Origin: an uncultured Oscillospiraceae bacterium
GTDB taxonomy: Bacteria; Bacillota; Clostridia; Oscillospirales; Acutalibacteraceae
Assembly (NCBI GenBank): GCA_900554535.1
Contig: USIA01000005.1
Coordinates: forward strand, 1-38,296
DNA: 38,296 nucleotides
Direction of reading: 5' to 3'
The translations under genes were made by a program, and so were the position numbers. Below, in pieces: positions 30,585-38,296 of the stretch (the stretch's first letter is position 1; each line of letters starts with the position of its first letter). Under the pieces are notes generated by a model that worked only from the letters and a program-made list of their open reading frames with translations, made no database searches and was not told the DNA's origin.

Positions 30585-31448
30585 TTACAAGCTGGTCAAC
30601 ACTGGATTGTTCAAATAGTCATACACCCGCTTGACCTCGCTAACCTTCCGGGTATCCAGCATGGAAGGGCAGCCTTTATCAAGTGCCGCGATCTTTTCCA
30701 TATCCTCGCTGTCAAGCACGAAATCCCAGATGGCCAAGTTCTCCTCCATCCGCTCTTTGTGGACAGATTTGGGGATCACGATGACGCCCTGCTGTACATT
30801 CCAGCGCAGGATGACCTGTGCCGGCGTCTTGCCGTGCTTTTTTGCAATCTCCAGCAATACCGGCTCTGTAAACATCCCCTTCAGGCCTTCTGCAAAGGGT
30901 GCCCAGGCCTCCGGTTGGACCCTTAACTCTTTCATCAGGGGGAGTTCTTCCGCCCGCTGGTAATGGGGGTGACGTTCGATTTGATTGATCTGCGGCAGGA
31001 TTTTGGCGTTGTAGCACAGGTCCAGCAGCCGGTCCGGCAGGAAGTTGCACACGCCGATGGCACGAATCTTGCCTTCCTGATACAACTCCTCCAGCGCACG
31101 CCAGGAACCGTAATAATCCCCAAAAGGCATATGGATCAAATAGAGGTCCAAATAGGTGAGCCCGAGGTTATCCAGAGATTCCGCAAAGGCTTCTTTGGTT
31201 TTTTCATAACCCATCTGTTGAATGTATGCCTTTGTTGTGATGAACAGCTCCTTTCGCGGAACGCCGCAGGTTTGAATCGCTCTTCCCACGGCTTTCTCAT
31301 TTTGATAGGAGCTGGCTGTGTCGATCAGGCGGTAACCAGTTTTTATGGCATCTTTGACCACCTGCTCGCAGGTTTCTTCCGGGATCTGGAAGACCCCGAA
31401 CCCTTCCATTGGCATGATAACGCCGTTACTCAGCTGGATTGTTTCCAT
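30585..31448 (-). CDS. Aldo/keto reductase
   Basis: 287 residues, a complete TIM-barrel NAD(P)H-dependent reductase. The catalytic tetrad is intact: D43 and Y48 (LIDTASSYQNE), K73 (FITTKAYI) and H106 (LYLIHMPFG). The cofactor part has GVCNF, INQIERHPHYQ and VIPKSVHKERMEENL. It reduces aldehydes or ketones; the substrate is unknown, and members close to 2,5-diketogluconate reductase/YvgN type are the best comparison. ATG 31448 starts METIQLSNG; the ribosome site upstream is AAGGGAG. It belongs to the LysR-headed redox cluster. Confidence 0.92.
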   Translation of the reverse strand: METIQLSNGVIMPMEGFGVFQIPEETCEQVVKDAIKTGYRLIDTASSYQNEKAVGRAIQTCGVPRKELFITTKAYIQQMGYEKTKEAFAESLDNLGLTYLDLYLIHMPFGDYYGSWRALEELYQEGKIRAIGVCNFLPDRLLDLCYNAKILPQINQIERHPHYQRAEELPLMKELRVQPEAWAPFAEGLKGMFTEPVLLEIAKKHGKTPAQVILRWNVQQGVIVIPKSVHKERMEENLAIWDFVLDSEDMEKIAALDKGCPSMLDTRKVSEVKRVYDYLNNPVLTSL

Positions 31449-31523
31449 AATGAAATGAACTCCCTTCTCCTGATTGCAGAAAATGGGCAGAGCAGTCCGC
31501 CTGCCCCACCCATTTTCTGCTTT

Positions 31524-32060
31524 TTATTTCAAACGGTTCCCCAGATTGTATGCCTGCTGCGGGAACTTGGAATGCTGAGTCATGGACGGCGTACCGCAGC
31601 CGGTGCCCAGCACCATGCCCATATCCTGCAGGTTCAGATACCGCACCAAGGTTTTGTAATGGGCTTCAAGTGCCTCAAAGGTCCAGTCATCGCTGTTCCA
31701 GGCGACGGTAAGCAAGGCGGATTTCATATGTTTGCGCTGGATGGAGCTGTTAAAAGCGCAAAACCGGTCGATCATAGTTTTCAGCTGGGCGGACATCCCG
31801 TAATAATACAGTGGCGTAACAAACACCATCATGTCCGCGTCTAGAATTTTTTTACGAATGTTCTCCACATCATCCTTCTGCACACAGGGGCCCTCATACC
31901 CGCAATGAATGCACCCGGTGCAGGGGTGGATATTGGCATGAGCCGTGTCGATGATCTCCACAGTGTGGCCAGCTTCTTCCGCCCCCTGGCGGAAACAATC
32001 CGCCAGCAGGTTGGAGGAGCCGTTTTTGTTGGGACTTTCCTCTAAAACAACGATCTTCAT
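31524..32060 (-). CDS. NADPH-dependent FMN reductase / flavodoxin-fold oxidoreductase
   Basis: About 178 residues. The start MKIVVLEESPNKNGSSNLL carries the flavin phosphate-binding loop SxNxxSxT-like. CTGCIHCGYEGPC (four cysteines) is followed by DDVENIRKKILDADMMVFVTPLYYYGMSAQLKTMIDR, typical of the family branch with a possible iron-sulfur or redox-active cysteine cluster (as in iron-sulfur flavoproteins). It likely transfers electrons from NAD(P)H through FMN. ATG 32060 is preferred to 32069 because of its spacing from GGAAGGGG. Next to a flavodoxin and an aldo/keto reductase. Confidence 0.85.
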   Translation of the reverse strand: MKIVVLEESPNKNGSSNLLADCFRQGAEEAGHTVEIIDTAHANIHPCTGCIHCGYEGPCVQKDDVENIRKKILDADMMVFVTPLYYYGMSAQLKTMIDRFCAFNSSIQRKHMKSALLTVAWNSDDWTFEALEAHYKTLVRYLNLQDMGMVLGTGCGTPSMTQHSKFPQQAYNLGNRLK

Positions 32061-32145
32061 TGTCCGCATCCCCTTCCTTCATCCATCATTGCCCCATGCC
32101 CAAGCGCCAGTTTGATTTTCGGTTTATGATACCGCTTCCTTTCTG

Positions 32146-32622
32146 TCATGAAAGGCTTTCCGCCCATTGTTTCAACGCGTTCTCAGAAGGATTCCCATTG
32201 AGCAGCTGTCCATTCACAATCTTTGCCCCTGGGCAGCTGGAGGAAAGCTCCTTGGCAGTCTTGCCCAGCCCGCTGCCGCCAGAGGTAGCAAACAGGACAA
32301 TGCTCTTGCCCGTGAAATCATAGCTCTCCAAAAAACTGCGGACGATGGCAGGCGCGGTGTACCACCAGATGGGAAAGCCCAGAAAGATTCGGTCATATGC
32401 CGCAATATTGGCATCTTTATCTGTCAATTCCGGGCGAGAGGATGGGTCATTCATCTCCAAGGAGCTGCGGGAACGCTTATCCTGCCAGTTCAGGTCTGCC
32501 CGGGTATAAGGGACGGCGGACCTGATCTCATACAAATCGCTGCCTGTTGCCGACGCCAGCTTTTCTGCAACGCGCTTTGTTGTGCCGCTGGCGGAGAAAA
32601 ATGCCACTAAAGTTTTACTCAT
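32146..32622 (-). CDS. Flavodoxin
   Basis: About 158 residues, cytoplasmic, no signal peptide. Flavodoxin fold with LVAFFSASGTTKRVAEKL (phosphate loop), DRIFLGFPIWWYTAPAIVRSFLE (isoalloxazine contacts, WW) and IVLFATSGGSGLGKTAKEL. It probably carries electrons in low-potential reactions or as the quinone-reductase-like group of Clostridia flavodoxins. ATG 32622 is preferred to 32628 on spacing from GGAGG. It is followed closely by the FMN reductase gene. Confidence 0.9.
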   Translation of the reverse strand: MSKTLVAFFSASGTTKRVAEKLASATGSDLYEIRSAVPYTRADLNWQDKRSRSSLEMNDPSSRPELTDKDANIAAYDRIFLGFPIWWYTAPAIVRSFLESYDFTGKSIVLFATSGGSGLGKTAKELSSSCPGAKIVNGQLLNGNPSENALKQWAESLS

Positions 32623-32649
32623 TTTCATTGCCTCCTAATCAATATGCGA

Positions 32650-33225
32650 TTATTCTGTCGCTTTTATGGTGATGGTTCCAGACATCCCGCTGACCAGCTC
32701 CCCACCGGAAACGACCTGTCCCAGTTCAAACAGGGAGGAACTCTCGTTGTAGTCACCGTAAAAGAACACCACATCACCCCACGGTTCAAAATAGGCCAAT
32801 GTTCCAGCTCCAGCCTGTGCCAACGGAGAATCGCTGGTATCCAGCGACTGGGAGGGATAAAAAATCTTTTCGTTGTTGCTGTAATCCTCTATTTCAATAG
32901 TAAGAGGTAGCTGCTCATAGAGTGAGTCAGCGGCTGTTCCATCGTTGAGCTCATAAACGACTGTGTTTTCCCCAAACTGTACGGAAATCTGCCGGGATGT
33001 ACTTTCCGGCTCTTCCAAACTCTCTGTCGCGGAAGGCGTTTCCGCCGCAGAGGACGGCTCTGATGATGCCGCTTGTTCCGATTGTTCTGCGAAGGAAGAT
33101 TGCCCCGCTTCAGAAGTAGACGATTCCGGCGTTGATGTTACTAATGATTCCGAATTGCTGTTTCCACAGGCGGAAAGGGCAAACACCATCAGACAAAGAA
33201 GGATCGCGCGAAAGACTTTTTTCAT
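32650..33225 (-). CDS. Lipoprotein with cyclophilin-like fold domain
   Basis: 191 residues. Lipoprotein signal peptide (AILLCLMVFALSACG), a long Ser/Glu/Thr linker (residues ~22-80), then a ~110-residue cyclophilin-like domain: ISVQFGENTVVYELND, LPLTIEIEDYSNNEKIFY, AYFEPWGDVVFFYGDY and LFELGQVVSGG. The domain resembles small cyclophilin-like proteins often encoded next to flavodoxins; peptidyl-prolyl isomerase activity is not proven for them. It is membrane-anchored on the outer face of the cell. It follows a flavodoxin-like lipoprotein by 18 bp, implying that the two act together. Confidence 0.8.
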   Translation of the reverse strand: MKKVFRAILLCLMVFALSACGNSNSESLVTSTPESSTSEAGQSSFAEQSEQAASSEPSSAAETPSATESLEEPESTSRQISVQFGENTVVYELNDGTAADSLYEQLPLTIEIEDYSNNEKIFYPSQSLDTSDSPLAQAGAGTLAYFEPWGDVVFFYGDYNESSSLFELGQVVSGGELVSGMSGTITIKATE

Positions 33226-33243
33226 GTGCCTACCTCCCTATTA

Positions 33244-33831
33244 TCAATAGCCAAGCCCAGCTATCCAGCTCTGAATGTCGCCCTGAGAGGCATAAGCATC
33301 CTCTTCATAGCAATCGAAGATGTTATCAGAGATTCCTACATTGGGAGCCGCCTCGGTAATCGGTTTTACATTGTTGGCAAGTCCGCCGGTGCCGTGAGAG
33401 CAGAACAGGTATACCTGTTTGCCAGAAAGATCATTCTGCTCCAGGAAGGTGAGCAATGCCATGGTCACACCGTACCACCAGTTGGGATACCCCAGGGACA
33501 CGGTATCATACTGATCCAGATGGTCCACGTTTTCTACCAATTCCGGACGGGCGTTGCCGCCTCGCTCCTGATTGGCGCGTGCCAAGCATTTATCCCAATC
33601 TCTGGGATATGGATCGGTAACCCGGATGGAAAACAGGTCACCGCCGGTTTCCTCCTGCACCCAACCCGCCAGCTGCTGCACATTTCCGAGATGAATTACA
33701 CTGGGGGATGCCACTGCGCCCACATCATCCGCCAAAATGGCGTTGTCTGCCCAGGAGAAATATGCCACCAGAATCTTGCTGCTCTGATTTTCCGTCGTTC
33801 CGCATGCCGCGAAAGAAAGAACCATTGCCAT
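33244..33831 (-). CDS. Flavodoxin-like lipoprotein, start disturbed by a poly-T tract
   Basis: 195 readable residues: LVLSFAAC-type lipobox (VLSFAACGT), then a flavodoxin fold with ILVAYFSWADN, YDTVSLGYPNWWYGVTMALLTF and VYLFCSHGTGGLANN. The first in-frame ATG (33831) leaves only a 9-residue hydrophobic stretch before the lipid-anchored Cys and no positive charge, too short for a signal peptide. An upstream ATG (33875) would give MEFAAVQKFISFF fused to LAMAMVLSFAAC if the T7 tract at 33836-33842 had eight T. A one-base slip, real or from sequencing, is therefore likely. It heads the redox operon after LysR. Confidence 0.8.
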   Translation of the reverse strand: MAMVLSFAACGTTENQSSKILVAYFSWADNAILADDVGAVASPSVIHLGNVQQLAGWVQEETGGDLFSIRVTDPYPRDWDKCLARANQERGGNARPELVENVDHLDQYDTVSLGYPNWWYGVTMALLTFLEQNDLSGKQVYLFCSHGTGGLANNVKPITEAAPNVGISDNIFDCYEEDAYASQGDIQSWIAGLGY

Positions 33832-34049
33832 TGCTAAAAAAAGGAAATAAATTTTTGTACCGCAGCAAATTCCATATCAACCTGTGGTATTCCTTTTAAA
33901 GTGAGAGCCTGGCTTCTGTTTTTATTATAGGGCGACTCCGCTTCAATGTCTAATACCTATTTTTTATCTTTTTCGATGTGTTTTTTGTATGGATAGTGCA
34001 ATAAAAAACCGCCAAGTCGATTCAGTTCGGTGGTCTGTAGCAAAAACAC

Positions 34050-34937
34050 TTATTCCATATAGGCGCGTAGCATATTGATTTCCTGGATAAACAGGGAAGT
34101 TGCGGGAGAAAACAGATGGTTTTTCTTCCAAACCAAAACGCTGCGGGTCGTATGCTCTGGGGAAATCGGCACGAAACGCAGGCGCGGACTGCTGTGGATA
34201 GCCAGCGCGCCATCCAGGCAAAAGGCGCAGCCCAGCCCGGCTTCCACCAGCAGGGCAGCATTGGAAAGAAGGGTGTAGCTCAGCGGGATCGTTAAATCCT
34301 TCTCATCCCGTTTGATCCAGTTCAAAATCTCATTGCGTACCCGCTCCCGCAGAGGCAGGATCAGCGGATATTCTACAATTTCATCCGGCGCGATTGTTTC
34401 CCGTTCCGCCAACGGATGATCGTCCCGCATGAGGATACCCCAGGTTTCCTTCTGAGAAAGGCGGACGAAGTCGTACTTTAATGTATCCACTGGCTCCAAC
34501 AGAAGCCCGACATCTACAAGCCCTTTGTCCAACCGGTCTTTGATGTTATCGGCCATTTCATTATATAAATGGAATTGCACCAGCGGGTATTTATCGGAAA
34601 AATGTTTAATGAGTTTGGCAAACAAACGGCTCCCCACCGCCTCGGAGGCGCCAATGGCAATGATTCCGCTGATCTCTGCATTGCGTTCCACAAATGTCCG
34701 TTCCAGGCGATTTGCCAGCTCAACAATTTCCTCGGCACGCTGCCGGAAAAAGATTCCGTCATCTGTCAGCGTCAGCCCGTTTTTCCCGCGGATCATCAGC
34801 GTGGTGCCCAATTCCTTTTCTAAGTCCATCATCTGGCGGCTCAGTGTCGGTTGGGTTACATGCAGAATATCCGCCGCTCTGGTGATATTTTCTTCTTGAG
34901 CCGCCGCTAAAAAATAACGAAGTGTGCGAAGTTCCAT
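34050..34937 (-). CDS. LysR-family transcriptional regulator
   Basis: 295 residues. N-terminal winged helix-turn-helix: MELRTLRYFLAAAQEENITRAA (seen in parts) and LHVTQPTLSRQMMDLEKELG, with the usual LFxR-like MIRG. The effector domain follows (IIAIGASEAVGSRLFAKLI..., LDKGLVDVGLLLEPVD, VEAGLGCAFCLDGALAI). GGGGGAGGTCAAT precedes the ATG. It lies upstream of, and in the same orientation as, the flavodoxin/aldo-keto reductase cluster, which it probably activates in response to a small molecule or redox stress. LysR genes are more often divergent from their targets, so its control range is uncertain. Confidence 0.9.
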   Translation of the reverse strand: MELRTLRYFLAAAQEENITRAADILHVTQPTLSRQMMDLEKELGTTLMIRGKNGLTLTDDGIFFRQRAEEIVELANRLERTFVERNAEISGIIAIGASEAVGSRLFAKLIKHFSDKYPLVQFHLYNEMADNIKDRLDKGLVDVGLLLEPVDTLKYDFVRLSQKETWGILMRDDHPLAERETIAPDEIVEYPLILPLRERVRNEILNWIKRDEKDLTIPLSYTLLSNAALLVEAGLGCAFCLDGALAIHSSPRLRFVPISPEHTTRSVLVWKKNHLFSPATSLFIQEINMLRAYME

Positions 34938-35527
34938 ATTGACCTCCCCCTTTATTTATATAACACATCCATACACTGCTTTCAACAACCAGCTTATCTA
35001 TGGGAGCATTCAAACGCGCGGTCAGCCGTCTGGATGACCCCGATGGCCGGCCATCTGCATTTGGGAAAAACAGCTCTTAAGATCGAGGAGTAAGGATAAT
35101 AGACGCATCTAAACGTCTGCTGCGGTCAATTCCCTGCGCATTTGCCAGCGCTACCGCCGTATCATGTTGATCGGATTCTCCGGTCATTCCCATACAGAAC
35201 CAGAGTGCAGGCACAATGCCGATTTTTTCAACCAGCGCTCTTGTGGTGAGGCCTTGAAACGTCCAGCAATACCGTAAATACTGCTCAGAACGGTACAGTT
35301 CTCATCGCTAGCGTAGTCAAAGATCAAATCGATCATAATTTTGCCTTTGGAATATCGGTAAATCCCTGTGCGATTGAGATTACGACTGGTAAACCTACAA
35401 GGAAGTTTTTTATATACGAAAAATGTGCTAAAATAGGTCGACAGGTACGTCTATCCTGCCCGATAGACAGATAAATAAGCCGCAAATGATTGCACGGCTG
35501 GCCATGAAGCTGATTTGATAAGAAAAT
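34938..35527. other. Gene-poor stretch between LysR and the two-component system
   Basis: About 590 bp with no intact gene. It holds the unidentified broken ORF at 35077-35303. The rest shows no further coding signal, rRNA, tRNA or clear hairpin. The region probably marks the junction between the redox cluster and a more GC-rich segment that starts with the response regulator. Confidence 0.5.
35077..35303 (-). pseudogene. Unidentified broken ORF
   Basis: A frame without a start codon reads about 75 residues, including YRSEQYLRYCWTFQGL, TTRALVEKIGIVPALWF and DQHDTAVALANAQGIDRSRR, to a TAA at 35077. An overlapping frame begins MIDLIFDYASDENCT just upstream. The composition looks like real protein, so this is probably the 3' end of a decayed gene, but I do not recognise the family. 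Confidence 0.35.
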
Positions 35528-35572
35528 TGTAAGATTTATGTCGGTCTATTTGTAAGATTTACATGCTATACT
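35528..35572 (+). promoter_or_regulatory. Promoter with direct repeats upstream of the response regulator
   Basis: TGTAAGATTTA occurs at 35528-35538 and 35551-35561 (23-bp period), upstream of a -10 box TATACT (35567-35572). OmpR-type regulators bind such direct repeats, so this is a likely autoregulatory site. Confidence 0.5.
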
Positions 35573-35593
35573 GAAAGCCATAGGGAGGAAGAA

Positions 35594-36307
35594 ATGATGA
35601 ATACGGATAAAATCCTGATCGTGGATGACGATCGCGAAATCACACGGGCGATCGCCCTCTTGCTGCAGAAGGAGGGCTATCAGACGGTTTGTGCCTACGA
35701 CGGTTTGCAGGCGCTTGATCAGGTGACGGATCCGGACGTCCGTCTGCTCATCATCGACGTGATGATGCCAAAGCTCGACGGGCTTTCCGCCGTGATGAAA
35801 ATCCGCGAACGCCGCAACCTGCCGATCATCGTGCTTTCAGCGAAAAGCGAGGACAGTGACAAGATTTTGGGCCTTTCCATGGGCGCGGACGATTATGTAA
35901 CAAAGCCCTTTAATCCGATGGAACTGGTCGCACGCGTGCGTTCACAGATGCGCCGCTACAAAACGCTTGGCGGCGAAGAAAATGAGTCTAAGCGCAGTGT
36001 CATCCGCACGGGGCGTCTCGCCTATGATCCGGATACGCGCACACTCCGCGTCGACGGCGACCCGGTTCGCCTGACCGCAACCGAAACAAAAATCGTGGAT
36101 TTGCTGATGCAAAATCTCGGCCGCGTCTTCCCTGCCGAAGAGATCTACCGCCGCGTCTGGCACGAGGAATCCTATGGCGTTGAAAATACAGTCATGGTCC
36201 ACATTCGGCGCATCCGCGAAAAAATCGAAATCAACCCAAAGGAACCCGAATATTTGAAGGTGGTGTGGGGACTTGGCTATAAAATCGAAAAAATATCGAC
36301 CCGCTGA
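35594..36307 (+). CDS. OmpR/VanR-type response regulator
   Basis: 237 residues. The receiver domain has the acidic pocket D11-D13, phospho-acceptor D55 (LLIIDVMMPKLDG), IVLSAKSED and the conserved lysine in DDYVTKPF. The C-terminal winged helix shows LTATETKIVDLLMQNLGRVF and ENTVMVHIRRIREKIE, ending VVWGLGYKIEK. GGGAGGAAGAA precedes the ATG. It activates or represses genes after phosphorylation by the adjacent kinase, with which it overlaps by 35 bp. No target gene is visible in the window, other than its own direct-repeat promoter. Confidence 0.93.
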   Translation: MMNTDKILIVDDDREITRAIALLLQKEGYQTVCAYDGLQALDQVTDPDVRLLIIDVMMPKLDGLSAVMKIRERRNLPIIVLSAKSEDSDKILGLSMGADDYVTKPFNPMELVARVRSQMRRYKTLGGEENESKRSVIRTGRLAYDPDTRTLRVDGDPVRLTATETKIVDLLMQNLGRVFPAEEIYRRVWHEESYGVENTVMVHIRRIREKIEINPKEPEYLKVVWGLGYKIEKISTR

Positions 36308-38296
36308 CTCGGAAACTGCGCAAGCGCCATTCCAGAGTTTCAGTGCCATGCACGAGGCCCATGCGCGGCCCATGCCGTCCAAAAGCTGGCGCCGCGTGCC
36401 TGTGGTGGGCTGGGTTAGCTTCATCCTGGCATTTTTCCTACTGGCGACAGCCGCCGGCAGCGTATTCGGCGTTTTCCTCTTTTCCGGCCGGGAAAACCTC
36501 ACTTTTCAACAGACGTACGAGGACAGTCAAACCAGTCGTTTCAGCGACACCAACAGCTATCATGTGGCGGTCGCACAGGTCATGCAGAAGCTTTTTGACC
36601 TCACGGCAGAACGCATCTATTATAATTCCAAGCTCTATAACGATTATCAAGGTGCGGAAAACCAGGGCCTATTCAGCAACATCCAGATTGCCGGAAATGT
36701 TCAAGACCCGAATGCTGCCCTGGAGGCGGAAAAGGAAAAGATCGCAAAAGCGCATAACATTCTCTTGCCGTCAGACGCCGCAAAGCAGAACTTCCTACAG
36801 TCCAATGGCCTGCCGCTGGGTACAGACACCTCCGGCGGACTGGTGGCGAGCATCTCCTCCGGTTCAACGGTGGACAATACTGCCGATTACCGTGACTTTG
36901 CCGAAGGACTTGATCTAGGGATCAATCAGGAGCGCGATATCTATTACCGCATCACCGATAACGGCAAGACTTTTAACGAGAACACAACCAATGCACTCGA
37001 TTCCAATAACCTGCCCGCGGGGTGCGACCTGTGGGTTCAGGCAGAACAACTGGGCGTGAACGGAAATCTTGACGTATCGGTGACAGGCTCGCAATATGGC
37101 AAGCCGCTTTCCAAAGAACACCTGCAATTTTACGAAGACCGGATTCGCCGCGTATTTTCCCGTGAGACGAACATCCACCGCATAGTGACGGTCGCCGTGC
37201 GGAGCAATCCAGTGTTGCCAACGCTCGGTCATTACGTATACTACATTGATTTTCTGCATGCCGTTGTCAATACTGGCCGTCTGTGCGGCATACTGGGCGT
37301 TTTATGCCTCGTGATGGCCTGTGTCTTTGCGCCGGGCAAAGTGGCGGGCGACCGCTTTTGGGCACGTGTGACCGGCGCGGTTCCAATCGAGGTCAAAATT
37401 CCTTTGCTGCTCGTCTTTTGTGCGCTGGGGATGGCCGCCCTCCCGGCCGTGGAGTCTATCTTCTATGCGAATATTTCGGCCGTTGTCACAGGCGCCGCAA
37501 TGTGTTATTATTATATTTTGGTAGCCTATTTTTTCATCAACGACCTTTGGAATTTTACTTTTGACAAGCGTTCGATCATCCGCAATGTCTGGGCAAATGG
37601 GAAAAATCGCAAACGGACGAAGCTCGACCAGACGCCGCTTCAGCAATTCCTGCTCAGAAAATTCCGTCCCGTATCAAGAACCATTGGCGTTCTGGCGTGC
37701 GTTGCGGGAATTGTATTCGCCATCTATTCGGCCAGCGTTAGTCCTGACTTAACACTGCTCGCGATTGCAGGCGTTGTGGTGGTTCTGACGCTGCTGCGCT
37801 GGTATGCGAAACGGCTCGATTTTATCGGCGCGCAGATGGCGAAGATCGCCTATCAGCTGCAACTGATCCGCCGCGGTGAAACGCCGCCGCCCATTGAGGT
37901 TGGCGGTTGTGAAGCACTGACGCAAGCAGGCAAGGATCTCAACGCCATCCAGGAAGGCATCGAAAACGCTGTTAATGACCGCATGAAGAGCGAGCGGCTG
38001 AAAGTAGAGCTTGTGACGAATGTCAGCCACGACCTCAAGACGCCTCTGACCTCCATTATCAGCTATGTCGACCTGTTGCAGCAGGAGGATCTGCCGCCCG
38101 TTGCAAAGGACTACGTCAATATTTTGGCGCAAAAGAGCAGCCGCCTGAAAAATATGGTGCTCGATGTGTTTGACGTCTCTAAAGCGGCAACCGGCAACCT
38201 GCCCATTGTGCCCAAGGTGCTGGATCTCGCGAAGCTGCTGCGCCAGACGCTGGCCGACATGGACGCTCAGATTGCGGCGGCGCCGGTGGAAGTGCG
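36273..38296 (+). CDS. Multi-span sensor histidine kinase, partial (runs off window)
   Basis: At least 674 residues, no stop before the window ends. The frame starts at a TTG (36273) inside the regulator gene, with GTGGGGAC before it; an ATG at 36348 is the alternative. One membrane span near residues 45-70 is followed by a large ~270-residue presumed extracytoplasmic sensor part (FSGRENLTFQQTYED onwards). Then come about five further spans (LCGILGVLCLVMACVF, IPLLLVFCALGMAAL, AVVTGAAMCYYYILVAYFF, TIGVLACVAGIVFAI, LTLLAIAGVVVVLTLL). The H-box VTNVSHDLKTPLTSI has His586. The ATPase domain lies outside the window. The signal it detects is unknown. Confidence 0.85.
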   Translation, partial: MAIKSKKYRPADSETAQAPFQSFSAMHEAHARPMPSKSWRRVPVVGWVSFILAFFLLATAAGSVFGVFLFSGRENLTFQQTYEDSQTSRFSDTNSYHVAVAQVMQKLFDLTAERIYYNSKLYNDYQGAENQGLFSNIQIAGNVQDPNAALEAEKEKIAKAHNILLPSDAAKQNFLQSNGLPLGTDTSGGLVASISSGSTVDNTADYRDFAEGLDLGINQERDIYYRITDNGKTFNENTTNALDSNNLPAGCDLWVQAEQLGVNGNLDVSVTGSQYGKPLSKEHLQFYEDRIRRVFSRETNIHRIVTVAVRSNPVLPTLGHYVYYIDFLHAVVNTGRLCGILGVLCLVMACVFAPGKVAGDRFWARVTGAVPIEVKIPLLLVFCALGMAALPAVESIFYANISAVVTGAAMCYYYILVAYFFINDLWNFTFDKRSIIRNVWANGKNRKRTKLDQTPLQQFLLRKFRPVSRTIGVLACVAGIVFAIYSASVSPDLTLLAIAGVVVVLTLLRWYAKRLDFIGAQMAKIAYQLQLIRRGETPPPIEVGGCEALTQAGKDLNAIQEGIENAVNDRMKSERLKVELVTNVSHDLKTPLTSIISYVDLLQQEDLPPVAKDYVNILAQKSSRLKNMVLDVFDVSKAATGNLPIVPKVLDLAKLLRQTLADMDAQIAAAPVEV

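Noticed and set aside
36343..36918. Plus-strand 191-codon frame after the response regulator
   Set aside because: It is a shadow; the frame one base away continues for 2 kb and holds the kinase H-box.

Overview
The window looks like a mosaic stretch of chromosome from a low-to-medium GC Gram-positive bacterium, most likely a gut Clostridia (Lachnospiraceae/Oscillospiraceae type). The basis is strong AGGAGG-type ribosome binding sites on most genes, a VanR-like response regulator, an ECF transporter with an MptD/Trep_Strep-type S component, an ABC-F protein, and phage families (DUF2800, DUF2815, VapE, DUF4406, DUF1492) that are common together in Firmicutes phages. The genus is an inference. 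No rRNA, tRNA, CRISPR array, integrase or complete insertion sequence was seen.

Region 1 (1-16917, minus strand) is a tightly packed prophage early/packaging segment, with most genes overlapping by 4-30 bp. In transcription order it holds two sigma-like/HTH regulators, a DUF3825 protein, a zinc-ribbon protein, a structured RNA leader with an intrinsic terminator, another sigma region-4-like protein, two small unknown proteins, a DUF2800 nuclease-like protein, a DUF2815 ssDNA-binding protein, a family-A DNA polymerase, a DUF4406 protein and a VapE primase-helicase. After a gene-free repeat-rich block that may be a replication origin come an unknown protein, a VRR-NUC nuclease, an SNF2 helicase, a late-gene (ArpU-like) regulator, an HNH protein, the small terminase, an S-adenosylmethionine synthetase, a homing HNH endonuclease, a ParB-methyltransferase fusion and the start of a cytosine-5 methyltransferase. 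The capsid genes and integrase lie outside the window.

Region 2 (17108-25333, minus strand) is a coherent iron/siderophore-type uptake locus: an AraC activator, a YbtPQ/IrtAB-like pair of exporter-fold ABC proteins, and an operon encoding an ECF transporter (S, T and fused double ATPase) plus a DtxR/MntR-family repressor. Three promoters each carry a GGTTAG-N6-CTAACC dyad at the predicted transcription start. Two of them also carry a tandem 13-bp direct repeat (21-bp period) abutting the -35 box, with identical 38-bp spacing to the dyad. This reads as metal-dependent repression combined with AraC activation.

Region 3 (25334-29540) is accessory debris around an antibiotic-resistance-type ABC-F gene. 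Two decayed copies of an SprT-like gene flank it. The ABC-F gene has a leader of about 360 nt with its own promoter, a 31-codon leader ORF and two terminator hairpins, which is the layout of ribosome-stalling attenuation. A divergent pair of small regulators follows.

Region 4 (29605-34937, minus strand) is a LysR-headed redox cluster (flavodoxin-like lipoproteins, cyclophilin-like lipoprotein, flavodoxin, FMN-dependent oxidoreductase, aldo/keto reductase). Decayed duplicates of the flavodoxin lipoprotein and the cyclophilin-like gene sit at its 3' end.

Region 5 (34938-38296, plus strand) is a gene-poor stretch with an unidentified broken ORF, then a VanR-like response regulator and the first 2 kb of a multi-membrane-span histidine kinase that runs off the window.
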